From: CAYMUC01 sp964471865
GTDB lineage: Bacteria > Actinomycetota > Acidimicrobiia > Acidimicrobiales > Ilumatobacteraceae
DNA length: 64,000 bases
Assembly (NCBI GenBank): GCA_964471865.1
Contig: CAYYHU010000003.1
Span: forward strand, 65,859 to 129,858
Direction of reading: 5' to 3'
The number at the start of each line of letters is the position of its first letter. Within the stretch, counting starts at the first letter, position 1. Below the pieces are notes generated by a model, which was not told the DNA's origin, searched no databases, and saw only the letters and a list, made by a program, of their open reading frames with translations. The translations under genes and the position numbers were made by a program. This document shows, piece after piece, positions 8,524 to 17,339 of the stretch.

Positions 8524-9113
8524 CGAACTCGCGCGCTCAGGACGGCTTGGCGTTCGGCCTCACAGACCGAACGAACGTGACACGGTTCGAGATGATCGTT
8601 GACAACCCCCATCGCCTGCATGAACGCATAGACCGTCGTCGGTCCGAGGAATCGGAATCCGCGGGATCGCAACTGCTGAGCGAGCCGCTGAGACTCGGGG
8701 GTGGAGGCCGGTACCTCACCGAGATCTCGAGGTGCACCGATCGCAGCCGGCGCAACCGACCAGACGAGGTCGGCGAGCGTCTCGTCCCGCGCCCACATGT
8801 CGAGCAGCGCCTGGGCATTGCCCACGACGGCATCGATCTTGCCCCGATGCCGGATGATCCCGGGGTCACGGAGCGCCGACTCGATCTCACGGGCGGTGAA
8901 CCCCACCAGAGCATGCGGATCGAAATCAGAAAACACCGAACGCAAGCGTTCGCGCTTACGCAAGACCGTCAGCCAGGACAGTCCGCACTGGAACACCTCG
9001 AGACAGAGTTTGTCGAACAACCGATGGTCGTCGGTTTCCGCGCGGCCCCATTCCCCGTCGTGATACGCGACGTAGTCGTCATGTCCTTCACACCATGGGC
9101 ATCGCGGCGTCAT
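8520..9113 (-). CDS. tag: DNA-3-methyladenine glycosylase I
   Basis: Base-excision repair glycosylase that removes 3-methyladenine from alkylated DNA, 197 aa, close to the E. coli Tag length. The amino end RCPWCEGHDDYVAYHDGEWG matches Tag, including zinc-binding Cys residues and the Trp/Glu base-pocket region. FDKLCLEVFQCGLSW..LRKR and the carboxyl-terminal GFRFLGPTTVYAFMQAMGVVNDH are also characteristic. It is the first gene of a pair with the frameshifted gene that overlaps its stop. Confidence 0.93.
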   Translation of the reverse strand: MTPRCPWCEGHDDYVAYHDGEWGRAETDDHRLFDKLCLEVFQCGLSWLTVLRKRERLRSVFSDFDPHALVGFTAREIESALRDPGIIRHRGKIDAVVGNAQALLDMWARDETLADLVWSVAPAAIGAPRDLGEVPASTPESQRLAQQLRSRGFRFLGPTTVYAFMQAMGVVNDHLEPCHVRSVCEAERQAVLSARVR

Positions 9114-9166
9114 GACGGCGTGTGTAGCACACGTGGTGTGGCGTCGGCACCGGGCCTCGTCGATGG

Positions 9167-9811
9167 CTACGGCTCCACCTGGGTCACACGCCGATACCGA
9201 ATGCTCAGAGCCCGCCGGGGTGCAGGTGACGAATTCGGTCCGGAGCCATGCACCATGGCGGGATCATGAGCCGAGACGTCACCAGGATCCATGACGAGCA
9301 CGACTCCGGCTTCCTCCCGAGGATGCAACGAGTCGGGGCTGGTCCACCCGAAGACATTCGGCGGTTCATCAGCGGGCACGAGCGCCTCGAGTGGACCTCG
9401 ATGGCTTTGGGGAATCATGACGAGCGCACCGTTGTGTCGGGTGGTGGCGTCGAGAGCGACCCATAACGTCACGGCGTCACAGCCCTTCAGGATCGACCTC
9501 CACGGGTGACCGTCTTGATGCCATAACGCCGGCAGCCCCGTGCGGGCAGCCTTGACCACATACGTAACCCCGAACGATGCGACCTCACCATCCAAGAGTT
9601 CGCTTGCCAGCGCGCGCAACGGCGGATGAGAGGCGATCTCTCGAGCGACGGGATCCCCATCTGGATCGAGAGCTCCCAGACCTTGCGGTGTCAGCGTCCG
9701 CGTTGCGAGATCCTCGGACCACGCGTTGCGAGTCTCGGTGTCGACGAGTCCGCGAACCACCACGTACCCATCACCGAGGTATCGCTCGCGACGCTCCTGG
9801 ATTCGGGTCAT
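9167..9811 (-). CDS. Phytanoyl-CoA dioxygenase (PhyH) family oxygenase
   Basis: Fe(II)/2-oxoglutarate-dependent oxygenase of the PhyH superfamily, 214 aa. The metal-binding HxD is seen in WHQDGHPW, and the distal His and 2-oxoglutarate Arg are seen in HGSGPNSSPAPRRALSIRYR. ATG 9811 gives the family-typical opening (YLGDGYVVVRGLVD); the open frame upstream lacks similarity. The substrate is unknown; many actinobacterial relatives are uncharacterised. It is divergent from the oxidoreductase at 9906. Confidence 0.75.
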   Translation of the reverse strand: MTRIQERRERYLGDGYVVVRGLVDTETRNAWSEDLATRTLTPQGLGALDPDGDPVAREIASHPPLRALASELLDGEVASFGVTYVVKAARTGLPALWHQDGHPWRSILKGCDAVTLWVALDATTRHNGALVMIPQSHRGPLEALVPADEPPNVFGWTSPDSLHPREEAGVVLVMDPGDVSAHDPAMVHGSGPNSSPAPRRALSIRYRRVTQVEP

Positions 9812-9905
9812 ACCCTCAGTGTTCCACGCGGGCGATGTCTCCAGACCCGGCGCCCGCAGTATCGATCGACGAGACTGGGCCTCCATCGAATGACGGGGAG
9901 GAACG

Positions 9906-10841
9906 ATGCGAGCGGTTGGCGTGTTGGAGTTCGGAGGGCCCGAGGCTCTCGTGGTCGTAGAGGTTCCCGAACGGCATGCCGGACCCGGCGAGGTTCGTAT
10001 CCGCGTGGCGGCCGCCGCAGTGAATCCGACCGACACCATCCATCGCTGCGGGCGCCGAGCCGACATGTTGTCGGTCGATCCACCTCCCTACGTCCCGGGA
10101 ATGGACGTGGCCGGGGTGATCGACGAGACCGGGGAGGGAGTGACCCGCTTCTCGATCGGCGACGAGGTCATGGGGATCGTCATCCCGAAAGGCGATCATG
10201 GCGGATACCGCGAATCGATCGTGCTGCCCCACGCATCGGTCGCTCGCATCCCTCGCGGTTCGACTCTGGTCGAGGCATGCACGTTGCCCATGAACGGACT
10301 CACAGCCCGATTGTCGCTCGATCTCCTCGGGCTCCAACCCGGCGCCACCGTCGCGGTCACCGGAGCCGCCGGCGCCTATGGCGGATATTGCGTGCAACTC
10401 GCCAAGGCCGATGGGCTCGAGGTGATCGCCGATGCCTCAGCAACCGACGCCGATCTCGTCAGGTCGCTCGGTGCCGACCATGTGGTGCCTCGCGGCCCTG
10501 AGGTCGCGGCGCGGATCCGCGAGATTGTCTCTGAGGGAGTCGACGGACTCGCTGACGGTTCGGTCCAAAACGACGAGATCGTGCCAGCGGTTCGTGATGG
10601 TGGCGTGATCACCTCGGTTCGAGGTTGGCAGGGTCTCGTCGAACGTGGAATCGAGGTGCGTCCAACCTGGGTGCGTGACTACGTCGAGTCCTGGGAGCAT
10701 CTCGAAACCCTCGCTCGACTCGTCGAAACCGGCGCCGTGACCCTGCGCGTCGCGGAGGTCTTCCCCGCTGCTCAAGCAGCCGAATCCCATCGACGCCTCG
10801 AAGCCGGAGGCACCAGAGGCCGATTCGTCATCACGTTCTGA
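9906..10841 (+). CDS. Zinc-independent medium-chain dehydrogenase, quinone oxidoreductase-like
   Basis: NAD(P)H-dependent oxidoreductase of the quinone oxidoreductase branch of the MDR superfamily, 311 aa. The GroES-like half (GPGEVRIRVAAAAVNPTD) and the Rossmann part (VTGAAGAYGGYCVQLAK) are clear, and the structural and catalytic zinc cysteines are absent. GGGGAGG precedes ATG 9906. Its 3' end overlaps the convergent LOG-family gene by 11 bp. The substrate cannot be told from sequence. Confidence 0.8.
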   Translation: MRAVGVLEFGGPEALVVVEVPERHAGPGEVRIRVAAAAVNPTDTIHRCGRRADMLSVDPPPYVPGMDVAGVIDETGEGVTRFSIGDEVMGIVIPKGDHGGYRESIVLPHASVARIPRGSTLVEACTLPMNGLTARLSLDLLGLQPGATVAVTGAAGAYGGYCVQLAKADGLEVIADASATDADLVRSLGADHVVPRGPEVAARIREIVSEGVDGLADGSVQNDEIVPAVRDGGVITSVRGWQGLVERGIEVRPTWVRDYVESWEHLETLARLVETGAVTLRVAEVFPAAQAAESHRRLEAGGTRGRFVITF

Positions 10842-11601
10842 GCGCGGCGGGCTCACCGGCAGCCACTGGCTCGCCGAGCACCTTGAGGGGCCGTAGGCGT
10901 CGATGCAACTCGAACCGGTCCACGGCACAACGGCGAAGATGGGCCATCGCCTCGTCCACCTCGTCGGTGAAGCACACGAGATCCGGATCCGATGGTGAGA
11001 TCATCCCGCCCTCGACCATCCGTGCGAGATGGGCACGCACGTCCTTCCACGCATCTCCACCCATCACGATGACGGGGAAGTCATGGATCTTGTCGGTCTG
11101 GATCAGTGTCAATGATTCGAACAACTCATCCATCGTTCCGAATCCCCCCGGCAACACGATGAAGGCATAGGAGTACTTGACGAGCATGAACTTGCGTACG
11201 AAGAAGTAGTCGAAGTCCACGCTGACATCGAGATACGGATTCGGCTCCTGCTCATGGGGAAGCGTGATGTTGCATCCCACACTCAAGGCTCCGACGTCGC
11301 GCGCTCCTCGATTCGCCGCCTCCATGATGCCCGGACCTCCACCGGTGACGATCGTGAAGCCGAGCTGCCCTGCGGCCGCCGCGACATGACGTGCCAACTC
11401 GTAGTCCGGATGATCTGGTGACGTCCGGGCTGAACCAAAGACCGTCACGCAGGGCCCAATGAAATGCAGACTCCGAAAGCCCTTGACCATCTCGCGCCCG
11501 ACACGGGTCACGGTTCGCAGCTCGCGCAGCCGGGTGCGCGGCCCCTCGAGTTCGAGTCGTTCATCGGTCCGAGCCCCTCGGGGCGGTCGCGTCACTGCCA
11601 T
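10831..11601 (-). CDS. LOG family protein (TIGR00730 Rossmann fold, nucleotide 5'-monophosphate phosphoribohydrolase-like)
   Basis: Belongs to the LOG/YgdH-like family, whose members release bases from nucleoside monophosphates, including cytokinin activation in plants and some actinobacteria. 256 aa. GSARTSPDHPDY, GGGPGIMEAANRGA and the signature PGGFGTMDE are present, with the catalytic Arg/Glu residues of the family. The start ATG 11601 lies 6 nt after a TAGGGT -10 box with no Shine-Dalgarno, implying a leaderless mRNA. The physiological substrate is not predictable. Confidence 0.85.
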   Translation of the reverse strand: MAVTRPPRGARTDERLELEGPRTRLRELRTVTRVGREMVKGFRSLHFIGPCVTVFGSARTSPDHPDYELARHVAAAAGQLGFTIVTGGGPGIMEAANRGARDVGALSVGCNITLPHEQEPNPYLDVSVDFDYFFVRKFMLVKYSYAFIVLPGGFGTMDELFESLTLIQTDKIHDFPVIVMGGDAWKDVRAHLARMVEGGMISPSDPDLVCFTDEVDEAMAHLRRCAVDRFELHRRLRPLKVLGEPVAAGEPAALRT

Positions 11602-11607
11602 GCCCCC

Positions 11608-11613
11608 ACCCTA
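11608..11613 (-). promoter_or_regulatory. Putative leaderless -10 box TAGGGT for the LOG gene
   Basis: The last T of TAGGGT is seven bases from the A of ATG 11601, so transcript and translation starts should coincide. Same hexamer and spacing as at 32927-32932. Confidence 0.5.
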
Positions 11614-11730
11614 GGAAACCTGATTGGGCAGCGATGAGACGCCGCGTCGTCAGAGCAGTCTCAGGATGGGTTTCCAGAGAGCCAGCGTGGTGTCCTGGTG
11701 TCGACCTGAGAGCGATCCGTCGAGATCGTC

Positions 11731-12966
11731 TCAGGCGAGCCGGCGCAGTCCGTGAGCTCGCCGCAGGGCCACGACGGCACACACCAGACCCGCAGCGCCG
11801 AAGACGCACAACGTGGGGCGGGGTCCGATGAACGAGGCCAGGACACCGGCGACTAATCCTCCCAAAGGCAAGAGGCCGGCGTTGACCAAGGCGTTGAGTG
11901 CCATGACCCGCCCCATCCGAGCGAGCGGAGTGAGTTCCTGGATCAGGCTCTGATTGAGATTCAGATAGAGCCCCCCGTTGAGCCCCCAGACGAACAACAA
12001 CACCTGAAGAACGAGGAAACTTGGGGCCAGTCCCTGCAGGATCTGGTCGGTGGTCGCCACGACCATGAAACCCATGAAGATGAGACCTCGCCTGCGAAGG
12101 CGGCTCCGGTAGCGAATCAAGACCAGCGATGTCGTCACCATGCCGAGACCGACGAGGGCGAAGAGGCGAGCGGCATCATCGGCGCTTTGTCCGAAATGAT
12201 CTCGGGCGATGCGCGGCAACAACGTGAACGAGCCGCCGCCGAGTAATCCGCCTCCGACACACAACAATGCGAACAGGGCGCGCAACTCGGGATGGTGCCA
12301 GATGAAGCCCAGGGCTTCAGCGATATCGGTCCGCACGCTCGGTCGCCGCTCGACGACCTCATGAGGCGGGATGACGAGCCGGCTCGCCGTGAAGAGCCCC
12401 ACAGCGAAACATCCAGCCTGGGTGGCGAACGCCCAGCCGACGCCATGGGAATCGATCACACCACCGACCAACAATGGGCCGGCGATCATGGCGATGTTGG
12501 CACCCACGGTCATCACGACCACGGCATGCATCACGTTGGCCGGTCCCACGAGCACCGGCACGAGAGCCGATCGAACGGGCAGAGCGAACGCGACGACACA
12601 TCCGAACGAGACCGCCACGATCACCGCGACCCCGAGGCTCATGACCCCGGTCCACACCAGAACCGCGGCCACCGACAAGACGGCGGTTCCCAGGGCTTGG
12701 GTCGACATCATGATGCGGCGACGATCGTGACGGTCGATCATGGCTCCGGCGGTCAACACGAAGGCGCACACCGGAGCACCGAGCGCGAACACGATCAGGC
12801 CACTCGCCCAGGTGGGTGATCCCAAGACGTCTTCGACGAGCCAGATGAACGCGAAGCGATCCGCCGATACCACGAGTCCGAGGACTGCGGCATTGAGCCA
12901 GAGCCACCAGAACCCCGTTCCGCGCAGCGAACTCTGCGATGTCGGCGCGATGACGGTCTCCCCCAC
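11731..12966 (-). CDS. MFS transporter (MFS_3/EntS-like exporter)
   Basis: Major facilitator, 411 aa, with about 12 hydrophobic segments; cytoplasmic membrane. The RHDRRRIMMSTQALG stretch in the loop after TM2-TM3 matches the MFS A-type motif. General shape and sequence resemble MFS_3 members such as enterobactin exporter EntS and macrolide efflux proteins. The GTG 12966 start lies 8 nt after TACGCT (12975-12980), another leaderless-type promoter. The substrate is unknown. The 129-bp gap to the LOG gene holds nothing recognisable. Confidence 0.8.
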   Translation of the reverse strand: MGETVIAPTSQSSLRGTGFWWLWLNAAVLGLVVSADRFAFIWLVEDVLGSPTWASGLIVFALGAPVCAFVLTAGAMIDRHDRRRIMMSTQALGTAVLSVAAVLVWTGVMSLGVAVIVAVSFGCVVAFALPVRSALVPVLVGPANVMHAVVVMTVGANIAMIAGPLLVGGVIDSHGVGWAFATQAGCFAVGLFTASRLVIPPHEVVERRPSVRTDIAEALGFIWHHPELRALFALLCVGGGLLGGGSFTLLPRIARDHFGQSADDAARLFALVGLGMVTTSLVLIRYRSRLRRRGLIFMGFMVVATTDQILQGLAPSFLVLQVLLFVWGLNGGLYLNLNQSLIQELTPLARMGRVMALNALVNAGLLPLGGLVAGVLASFIGPRPTLCVFGAAGLVCAVVALRRAHGLRRLA

Positions 12967-13339
12967 GTCGACGCAGCGTAGAGGATTCCGTTCGTCTGTC
13001 GTTCATCGATCGTTTGCCTGGCGTACATCTGGCAGTGCTGGGTGACCGCACCTGATGAGGGGACTCGCTCGATACCGAGATGATGCCGGATGATCACGTT
13101 GGTGAATCTCGACGCGCCGGATCATCAGCGACGAACCGGACGCGTTCAGCGAGATGTGACAGGCTCCGGGCATGGCTGCACAGTGCTCCCCCGGGGATCC
13201 CCACGCGACACCGACGACACCGTCGACGTGTATGTCCTGTGGCTCGGATCAGGCCACGCGTTGGAGCACCCCTGAGGGCATGGCGATGTTGTGCCGGGAC
13301 TGTGCCGTACTCCACGGGCTCGGCTGCCCGTAGGGAACC
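12967..13339. other. Intergenic stretch; promoter for the MFS gene, otherwise nothing recognised
   Basis: About 370 bp. Apart from the minus-strand -10 box TACGCT (12975-12980) I see no gene. The region around 13170-13200 (CCCCCGGGGATCCCC) is locally self-complementary. I looked for an SRP or 6S RNA and did not find conserved motifs. Confidence 0.45.
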
Positions 13340-13846
13340 TCAGTCCGCGAGGCCCGACGCGATGGCCTGATTCGTGGCATCGCGGAACTTGACGACATCG
13401 AAGCCCACCACGAGTTGCGCCGGGGTCTCGATGATCACCCGATGAGGCGAATCGAGAAACTTCTTGAACGCCTGACGGTATTGATCCTCAGGGTTCTCAT
13501 CTGCGCGCGACAACGCCGAGTAGAACCACTCCTTGAGGGTGTCGAAACCCTCGTCGCCTGGAGCATGCACCGCGGAATCACCCTTGAACGTGGCGGTGCG
13601 GCCACCGGTGTTGATGACGATTCCGGACTGGGGGCGCTTTCGAAGCGCCGGAACTCGCTTACGGCGCTCGGCACACGTCGTCCAGAACGTTCCGTCTTTG
13701 TAGACGTAGGCCACGACGACACCGACGGGATGGCCCTGTGAGGTCGTCCAGTTGAAGACGCACTCACCCACGGTTCCGATGAGCGACGCGAGCTCCTCAT
13801 CGCTGAGCTGCATGCCGGCCAGGTCTTCATAATCGAAATCAGACAT
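13340..13846 (-). CDS. Pyridoxamine 5'-phosphate oxidase-fold (PPOX/FMN or F420) protein
   Basis: Split beta-barrel flavoprotein, 168 aa. Features are GECVFNWTTSQGHPVGVVVAYVYKDGTFWTTCAERRKRVPALRKRP, with the Arg/Lys-rich strand that binds FMN or F420 in this fold. Actinobacterial relatives are often F420-dependent reductases; which cofactor applies here cannot be said. ATG 13846 has GAGGGGGAA upstream. It is co-directional with and 82 bp downstream of the SDR gene, so it may be the last gene of the organosulfur operon or an independent gene. Confidence 0.7.
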   Translation of the reverse strand: MSDFDYEDLAGMQLSDEELASLIGTVGECVFNWTTSQGHPVGVVVAYVYKDGTFWTTCAERRKRVPALRKRPQSGIVINTGGRTATFKGDSAVHAPGDEGFDTLKEWFYSALSRADENPEDQYRQAFKKFLDSPHRVIIETPAQLVVGFDVVKFRDATNQAIASGLAD

Positions 13847-13928
13847 CGTTCCCCCTCAGTTGTCGTGCCCTTCCAGCATCGCCGATCGCATCTACAACGA
13901 GCGTGGCGGAACGCCATGCCGTCGGCGG

Positions 13929-14714
13929 TCAGAAGAAGGCGGCACCCCCATCAACGGAGATGTTGGCCCCAGTGATCCCCGCACCGGCGTGAGACGCGAG
14001 GTGAACCGCCATCGCTGCGAGTTCCTCCACGGTGACGCATCGACCAAGAGCCGTATCGGCCGTGTAGTGCTCCACTAGTCCCTCCACACCACCGACCCCA
14101 AGGGCTTTGCCCGCCTTTTCGTAGACCATGTCGGTGAGAACGAGACCCGGGCAGATCGAATTCACGGTAATGCCATGGCGACCCACCTCACGGGCCACCG
14201 ACTTCACGAACCCGTTGATCGCATGCTTGTTCGCGGTGTAGCCAGCGACATTGGGCTTGCCGTGCTTTCCCTCGATCGAACTGATGGCGATGATTCGTCC
14301 CCAACCCCCTGGAACCATCGTCTTGAGGGCCCGCCGCGTCGCCCAGAAGGTGTGATTCAGGTTCAGGTCGAGCTCGTACTGCCACTCTTCGTCGGGCATC
14401 TCGATGATCGGGGCCGACTGCCCGGTCCCGCCCGCGTTGGCGACCATGATGTCGATGCTGCCGTAGTGCTCGACGGTGAAGTCGACGAGACCTTCGACCA
14501 CCTCCCGTTCAGCTGCACTTCCCGGATAGAACAGGAGGCGGTCACCGGCATCGAGCTCACTGAGCATCGCATGCCCCTTGTCGGCCGTTCGGCCGTTGAC
14601 CACTACGCAAGCACCCTCGGCAAGAAACGCCTCAGCGATGCCGCGTCCGATGCTGCGAGTTCCTGCAGTGATCGCAGCGACCCGTCCGGCGAGTCGCCCC
14701 TCGTTGTTTTTCAT
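13929..14714 (-). CDS. Short-chain dehydrogenase/reductase (SDR)
   Basis: Classical SDR, 261 aa. The NAD(P) motif is a variant (AGTRSIGRGIA in place of TGxxxGIG); NAG appears as VANAGGTG, and the catalytic Ser and YxxxK are in ISSIEGKHGKPNVAGYTANK. The carboxyl end ITGANISVDGGAAFF is typical. AAAGGA precedes ATG 14714. It is 51 bp after the phosphotransferase in the minus-strand organosulfur operon, where it could oxidise a hydroxyl freed by desulfation. That role is inference. Confidence 0.85.
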   Translation of the reverse strand: MKNNEGRLAGRVAAITAGTRSIGRGIAEAFLAEGACVVVNGRTADKGHAMLSELDAGDRLLFYPGSAAEREVVEGLVDFTVEHYGSIDIMVANAGGTGQSAPIIEMPDEEWQYELDLNLNHTFWATRRALKTMVPGGWGRIIAISSIEGKHGKPNVAGYTANKHAINGFVKSVAREVGRHGITVNSICPGLVLTDMVYEKAGKALGVGGVEGLVEHYTADTALGRCVTVEELAAMAVHLASHAGAGITGANISVDGGAAFF

Positions 14715-14765
14715 TGTCGGTCCTTTGGTCGGACGAAGGCGGAAAGTGACTGAGGCCGAATGGGG

Positions 14766-15824
14766 TCAGGAGGCGGTTGCGTGGTCGGCAAGTCCTGCTA
14801 GGGCCCGCGAAGCCATCGCTGTGGCGAGGTCTCGAACCCGAGGTTCTTTCGGGTCGGCCACCAACGGGAGGCTGCACGCCACGGCCAAGCCGAACACCAT
14901 CGCCAGGCCGTACCCGGCGAGGACATCGTCTCGACAGGCATCGACGCCAGCTGCTCGAAGGTATTCGCAATAGGTGTCGAGCAACTGCTCCTCGTTCTCG
15001 CGTCTCATCTCGACGGTGAGCGATTGAGTAAGGAAGTAGGCGAGGTCCCAGGACGGAGGTCCTATGCCAGCGCCCTGCCAATCGACGAGAACGACGGCAT
15101 CTCGTCGAGGGCTGAACAAGAGATTGTCCGCTCGCAGATCTGAGTGCAGCAAAGTCGACGGCAACTGTGCCAAGACGCACAAGGCCTCATCAACGCGTCG
15201 CGGCAGATTCTCCACGGCTGACCACAGCGACTCGTCGACTCCGTCACCGACGAGATCCTGAAGCGGTCCCAGACCATTTGAAGCGAGATAGCCCAGATTC
15301 GTGCGGCGGGCCTGGGAATCGAGCCGAGGCAGCCAGTCCATATGCTCGAGATCAGGTGAGCGCCACCAACGGGCATGGAGGCGCGCGACTTCAGAGAGCA
15401 CCAACTCGGCTTCGCGACACGTGATCCCGATCACCTGATCGACTGTCGTGTCGGCGTCGATCGCCTCCTGAATGATCAGGAACCGAGCCGTTTCGGGGTC
15501 GTACCACGAGGCGTACACCCCCGGGACACGCACGGGTGTCGTGGGGGCGAGTTCGTGATAGAAGCGCAATTCTCGTGCATGGCTTCCACTGCGCAGGGCG
15601 CTCCCGAGACTCCCTTCGCGATCGGCGGCGAACTTGACCACCACCGATTCGGGACCTGGCTCATCGACGTAGTCAGGGGTGAGGAGGACGAGATCGCCGA
15701 GCATTCCCCGCTCGGCACCGATGGGAGCCGTGACGAACGAGTCGACTCGCAACCCAAGTGCTTTCGACACGAAATCGACACTCAGCTCTGCTGGACGAAT
15801 CGGAAAGGGGGCCCCAGCGATCAC
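14766..15824 (-). CDS. APH-type phosphotransferase (aminoglycoside phosphotransferase/choline kinase fold)
   Basis: Eukaryotic-like small-molecule kinase, 352 aa. The catalytic loop LLHSDLRADNLLF and the metal-binding VLVDWQGAG are intact, and the nucleotide lobe begins near the amino end. The start is set at GTG 15824, 7 nt after the TetR stop, with AGGGATGA upstream; an ATG at 15884 would overlap the TetR gene. Relatives in actinobacterial catabolic clusters phosphorylate hydroxylated small molecules or acyl-CoA derivatives. Linkage to the importer and SDR suggests action on the imported compound, but the acceptor is unknown. Confidence 0.75.
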   Translation of the reverse strand: MIAGAPFPIRPAELSVDFVSKALGLRVDSFVTAPIGAERGMLGDLVLLTPDYVDEPGPESVVVKFAADREGSLGSALRSGSHARELRFYHELAPTTPVRVPGVYASWYDPETARFLIIQEAIDADTTVDQVIGITCREAELVLSEVARLHARWWRSPDLEHMDWLPRLDSQARRTNLGYLASNGLGPLQDLVGDGVDESLWSAVENLPRRVDEALCVLAQLPSTLLHSDLRADNLLFSPRRDAVVLVDWQGAGIGPPSWDLAYFLTQSLTVEMRRENEEQLLDTYCEYLRAAGVDACRDDVLAGYGLAMVFGLAVACSLPLVADPKEPRVRDLATAMASRALAGLADHATAS

Positions 15825-15831
15825 GGATACG

Positions 15832-16476
15832 TCATCCCTGCGGTTCACCGATGGCGACAGACGATGCGATCGCGCGAAGCGCAACGAGAATCACATCGAT
15901 GCCGCCGGTTCGATCCTCGAGATGCCAGAACCGCTCGAAGAACCAACCCATGACCATGGTGCGTAGCAGTTCGGTGCCGGTGTCGACGTCGAAACCTGGA
16001 AGCTCCCCGGTTGCTATACCCAGTTCGGCGAGGTGGCGAAACACCGGCAATTGGAGTTCGGTTCTCCGAACGAGGAGATCGCTAAGTTCAGCGTGGAGCC
16101 GTGCCACTGTCGGCATGCTGGCGAGGAAGTGCGACTGAAACGGCAGCCGCTGGCCGCCGCGACCTCGCAGAAGGATTTCGACCCCTTCGATCATTGACTC
16201 GCATGGCAAAATCGATTCGTACATGCGTTCCCAGATGATCGGTGCGGTGTCCTCGAACACAGCCCTGTAGAGCTGGTCCTTCCCGCTGAAGTAGTGGTAG
16301 ACGGCTGACGACGCGATTCCGACCTCCCGAGCCACCGCCACGAGCGACGTCGACGCATAGCCGCTCTCGGCGAAGAGACGGCGAGCAACGTCCATCAATG
16401 CCTGTCGAGTCTCATCACTGCTGCCGCCCGGCGGCCGACCACGACGTCCCCGAGAATTCGAACTGCTATTCGTCAT
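15832..16476 (-). CDS. TetR family transcriptional regulator
   Basis: 214 aa, one-component repressor type. The amino-terminal HTH reads DVARRLFAESGYASTSLVAVAREVGIASSAVYHYFSGKDQLY; the carboxyl domain is ligand-binding and divergent. The basic Ser/Arg/Gly-rich head (RGRRGRPPGG) is common in this family. ATG 16476 overlaps the permease stop (ATGA), so it is translated with the importer. Its likely target is the TATTGAC-N6-GTCAATA palindrome in the divergent promoter at 19392-19433, giving autoregulation of the operon. The inducer is presumably the imported compound or a derivative. Confidence 0.88.
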   Translation of the reverse strand: MTNSSSNSRGRRGRPPGGSSDETRQALMDVARRLFAESGYASTSLVAVAREVGIASSAVYHYFSGKDQLYRAVFEDTAPIIWERMYESILPCESMIEGVEILLRGRGGQRLPFQSHFLASMPTVARLHAELSDLLVRRTELQLPVFRHLAELGIATGELPGFDVDTGTELLRTMVMGWFFERFWHLEDRTGGIDVILVALRAIASSVAIGEPQG

Positions 16477-17339
16477 ATCGACAGGACCTGACCTCCGCCA
16501 CCAGCTTCCTGCCACCGTAGAGCCCGTCGCTCGATGAGACCGACCAATCCATTGAGCGCCAACGCGAGAAATGCCAGCACCACCGTGTACGCGAACATCT
16601 CGCCGATATTGAAGTTGTTCTTGGCGGTGATGAGCCGCAACCCCAGTCCACGTTTGGCCGACAGGATCTCGGCGAAGACAACCGAGAGCAGTGAAAAGAT
16701 CACCGCCAATCGAAGCGCTCCGAAGACCGGCGCCAGGATTCCGGGCAACACGACCTTGCGAAACTTCTGGAACTCCCCTGCACCCATTGACGTCACGACG
16801 AGGTCGAGGTCGGGATCGATCATCCCCACCGCTGACTGTGTCGGGATCTGAACGATGAAGAAGACGACGACCACGGCCAGAACGATCTTGGATTGCTCGC
16901 CGACACCGAACCACAACAAGAAGATCGGTGCCAATGCGATCTTGGGGAGAGCGTTCGCGAAAGTCAAGAAAGGCCCGATCACCTTTCCGAACCGGACGTA
17001 GCGTCCGGCGATCAATCCAACGATCAGACCCGCACCGCCTCCGATGACGAAGCCGGCGAGTGCCTCTTTGAGGGTCACCCAGAGGTCTTCCCAGAACAGT
17101 CCAGTACCCACGATCTTGTAGATGCCGTCCCACACCTCACGCGGGGTCGCAGTGAAGATGCGATTGACCCATTCTCGCTCGACGATCACCTGCCAGGCGA
17201 TCAAGATCAGAATGAGCAACAGGACGCGGGCGATCTGCACGGGAATGTCGAGCCGCTGGATCAATCGGCGACTCGGTGTCGGCGGTGCGGGAAGGCTCGA
17301 CATATCGAATGTCGGTGTCCGGGGTTCAGACGAGTTCAT
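16473..17339 (-). CDS. SsuC/TauC-like ABC transporter permease
   Basis: Membrane component of a nitrate/sulfonate/taurine-type importer, 288 aa. About six hydrophobic helices. The EAA-type loop is seen at SMGAGEFQKFRKVVLPGILAPVFGALRLA. The ATG at 17339 lies inside the end of the ATPase gene (14-nt overlap) and its stop overlaps the TetR start. The family imports sulfonates, sulfate esters, nitrate, bicarbonate or thiamine precursors; the sulfatases and TauD-like enzyme across the promoter favour an organosulfur substrate. Confidence 0.87.
   Translation of the reverse strand: MNSSEPRTPTFDMSSLPAPPTPSRRLIQRLDIPVQIARVLLLILILIAWQVIVEREWVNRIFTATPREVWDGIYKIVGTGLFWEDLWVTLKEALAGFVIGGGAGLIVGLIAGRYVRFGKVIGPFLTFANALPKIALAPIFLLWFGVGEQSKIVLAVVVVFFIVQIPTQSAVGMIDPDLDLVVTSMGAGEFQKFRKVVLPGILAPVFGALRLAVIFSLLSVVFAEILSAKRGLGLRLITAKNNFNIGEMFAYTVVLAFLALALNGLVGLIERRALRWQEAGGGGQVLSI

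Noticed and set aside
13150..13210. Possible SRP RNA in the MFS/PPOX spacer
   Set aside because: The conserved SRP tetraloop and asymmetric-loop bases are absent; only local GC-rich self-complementarity is seen.
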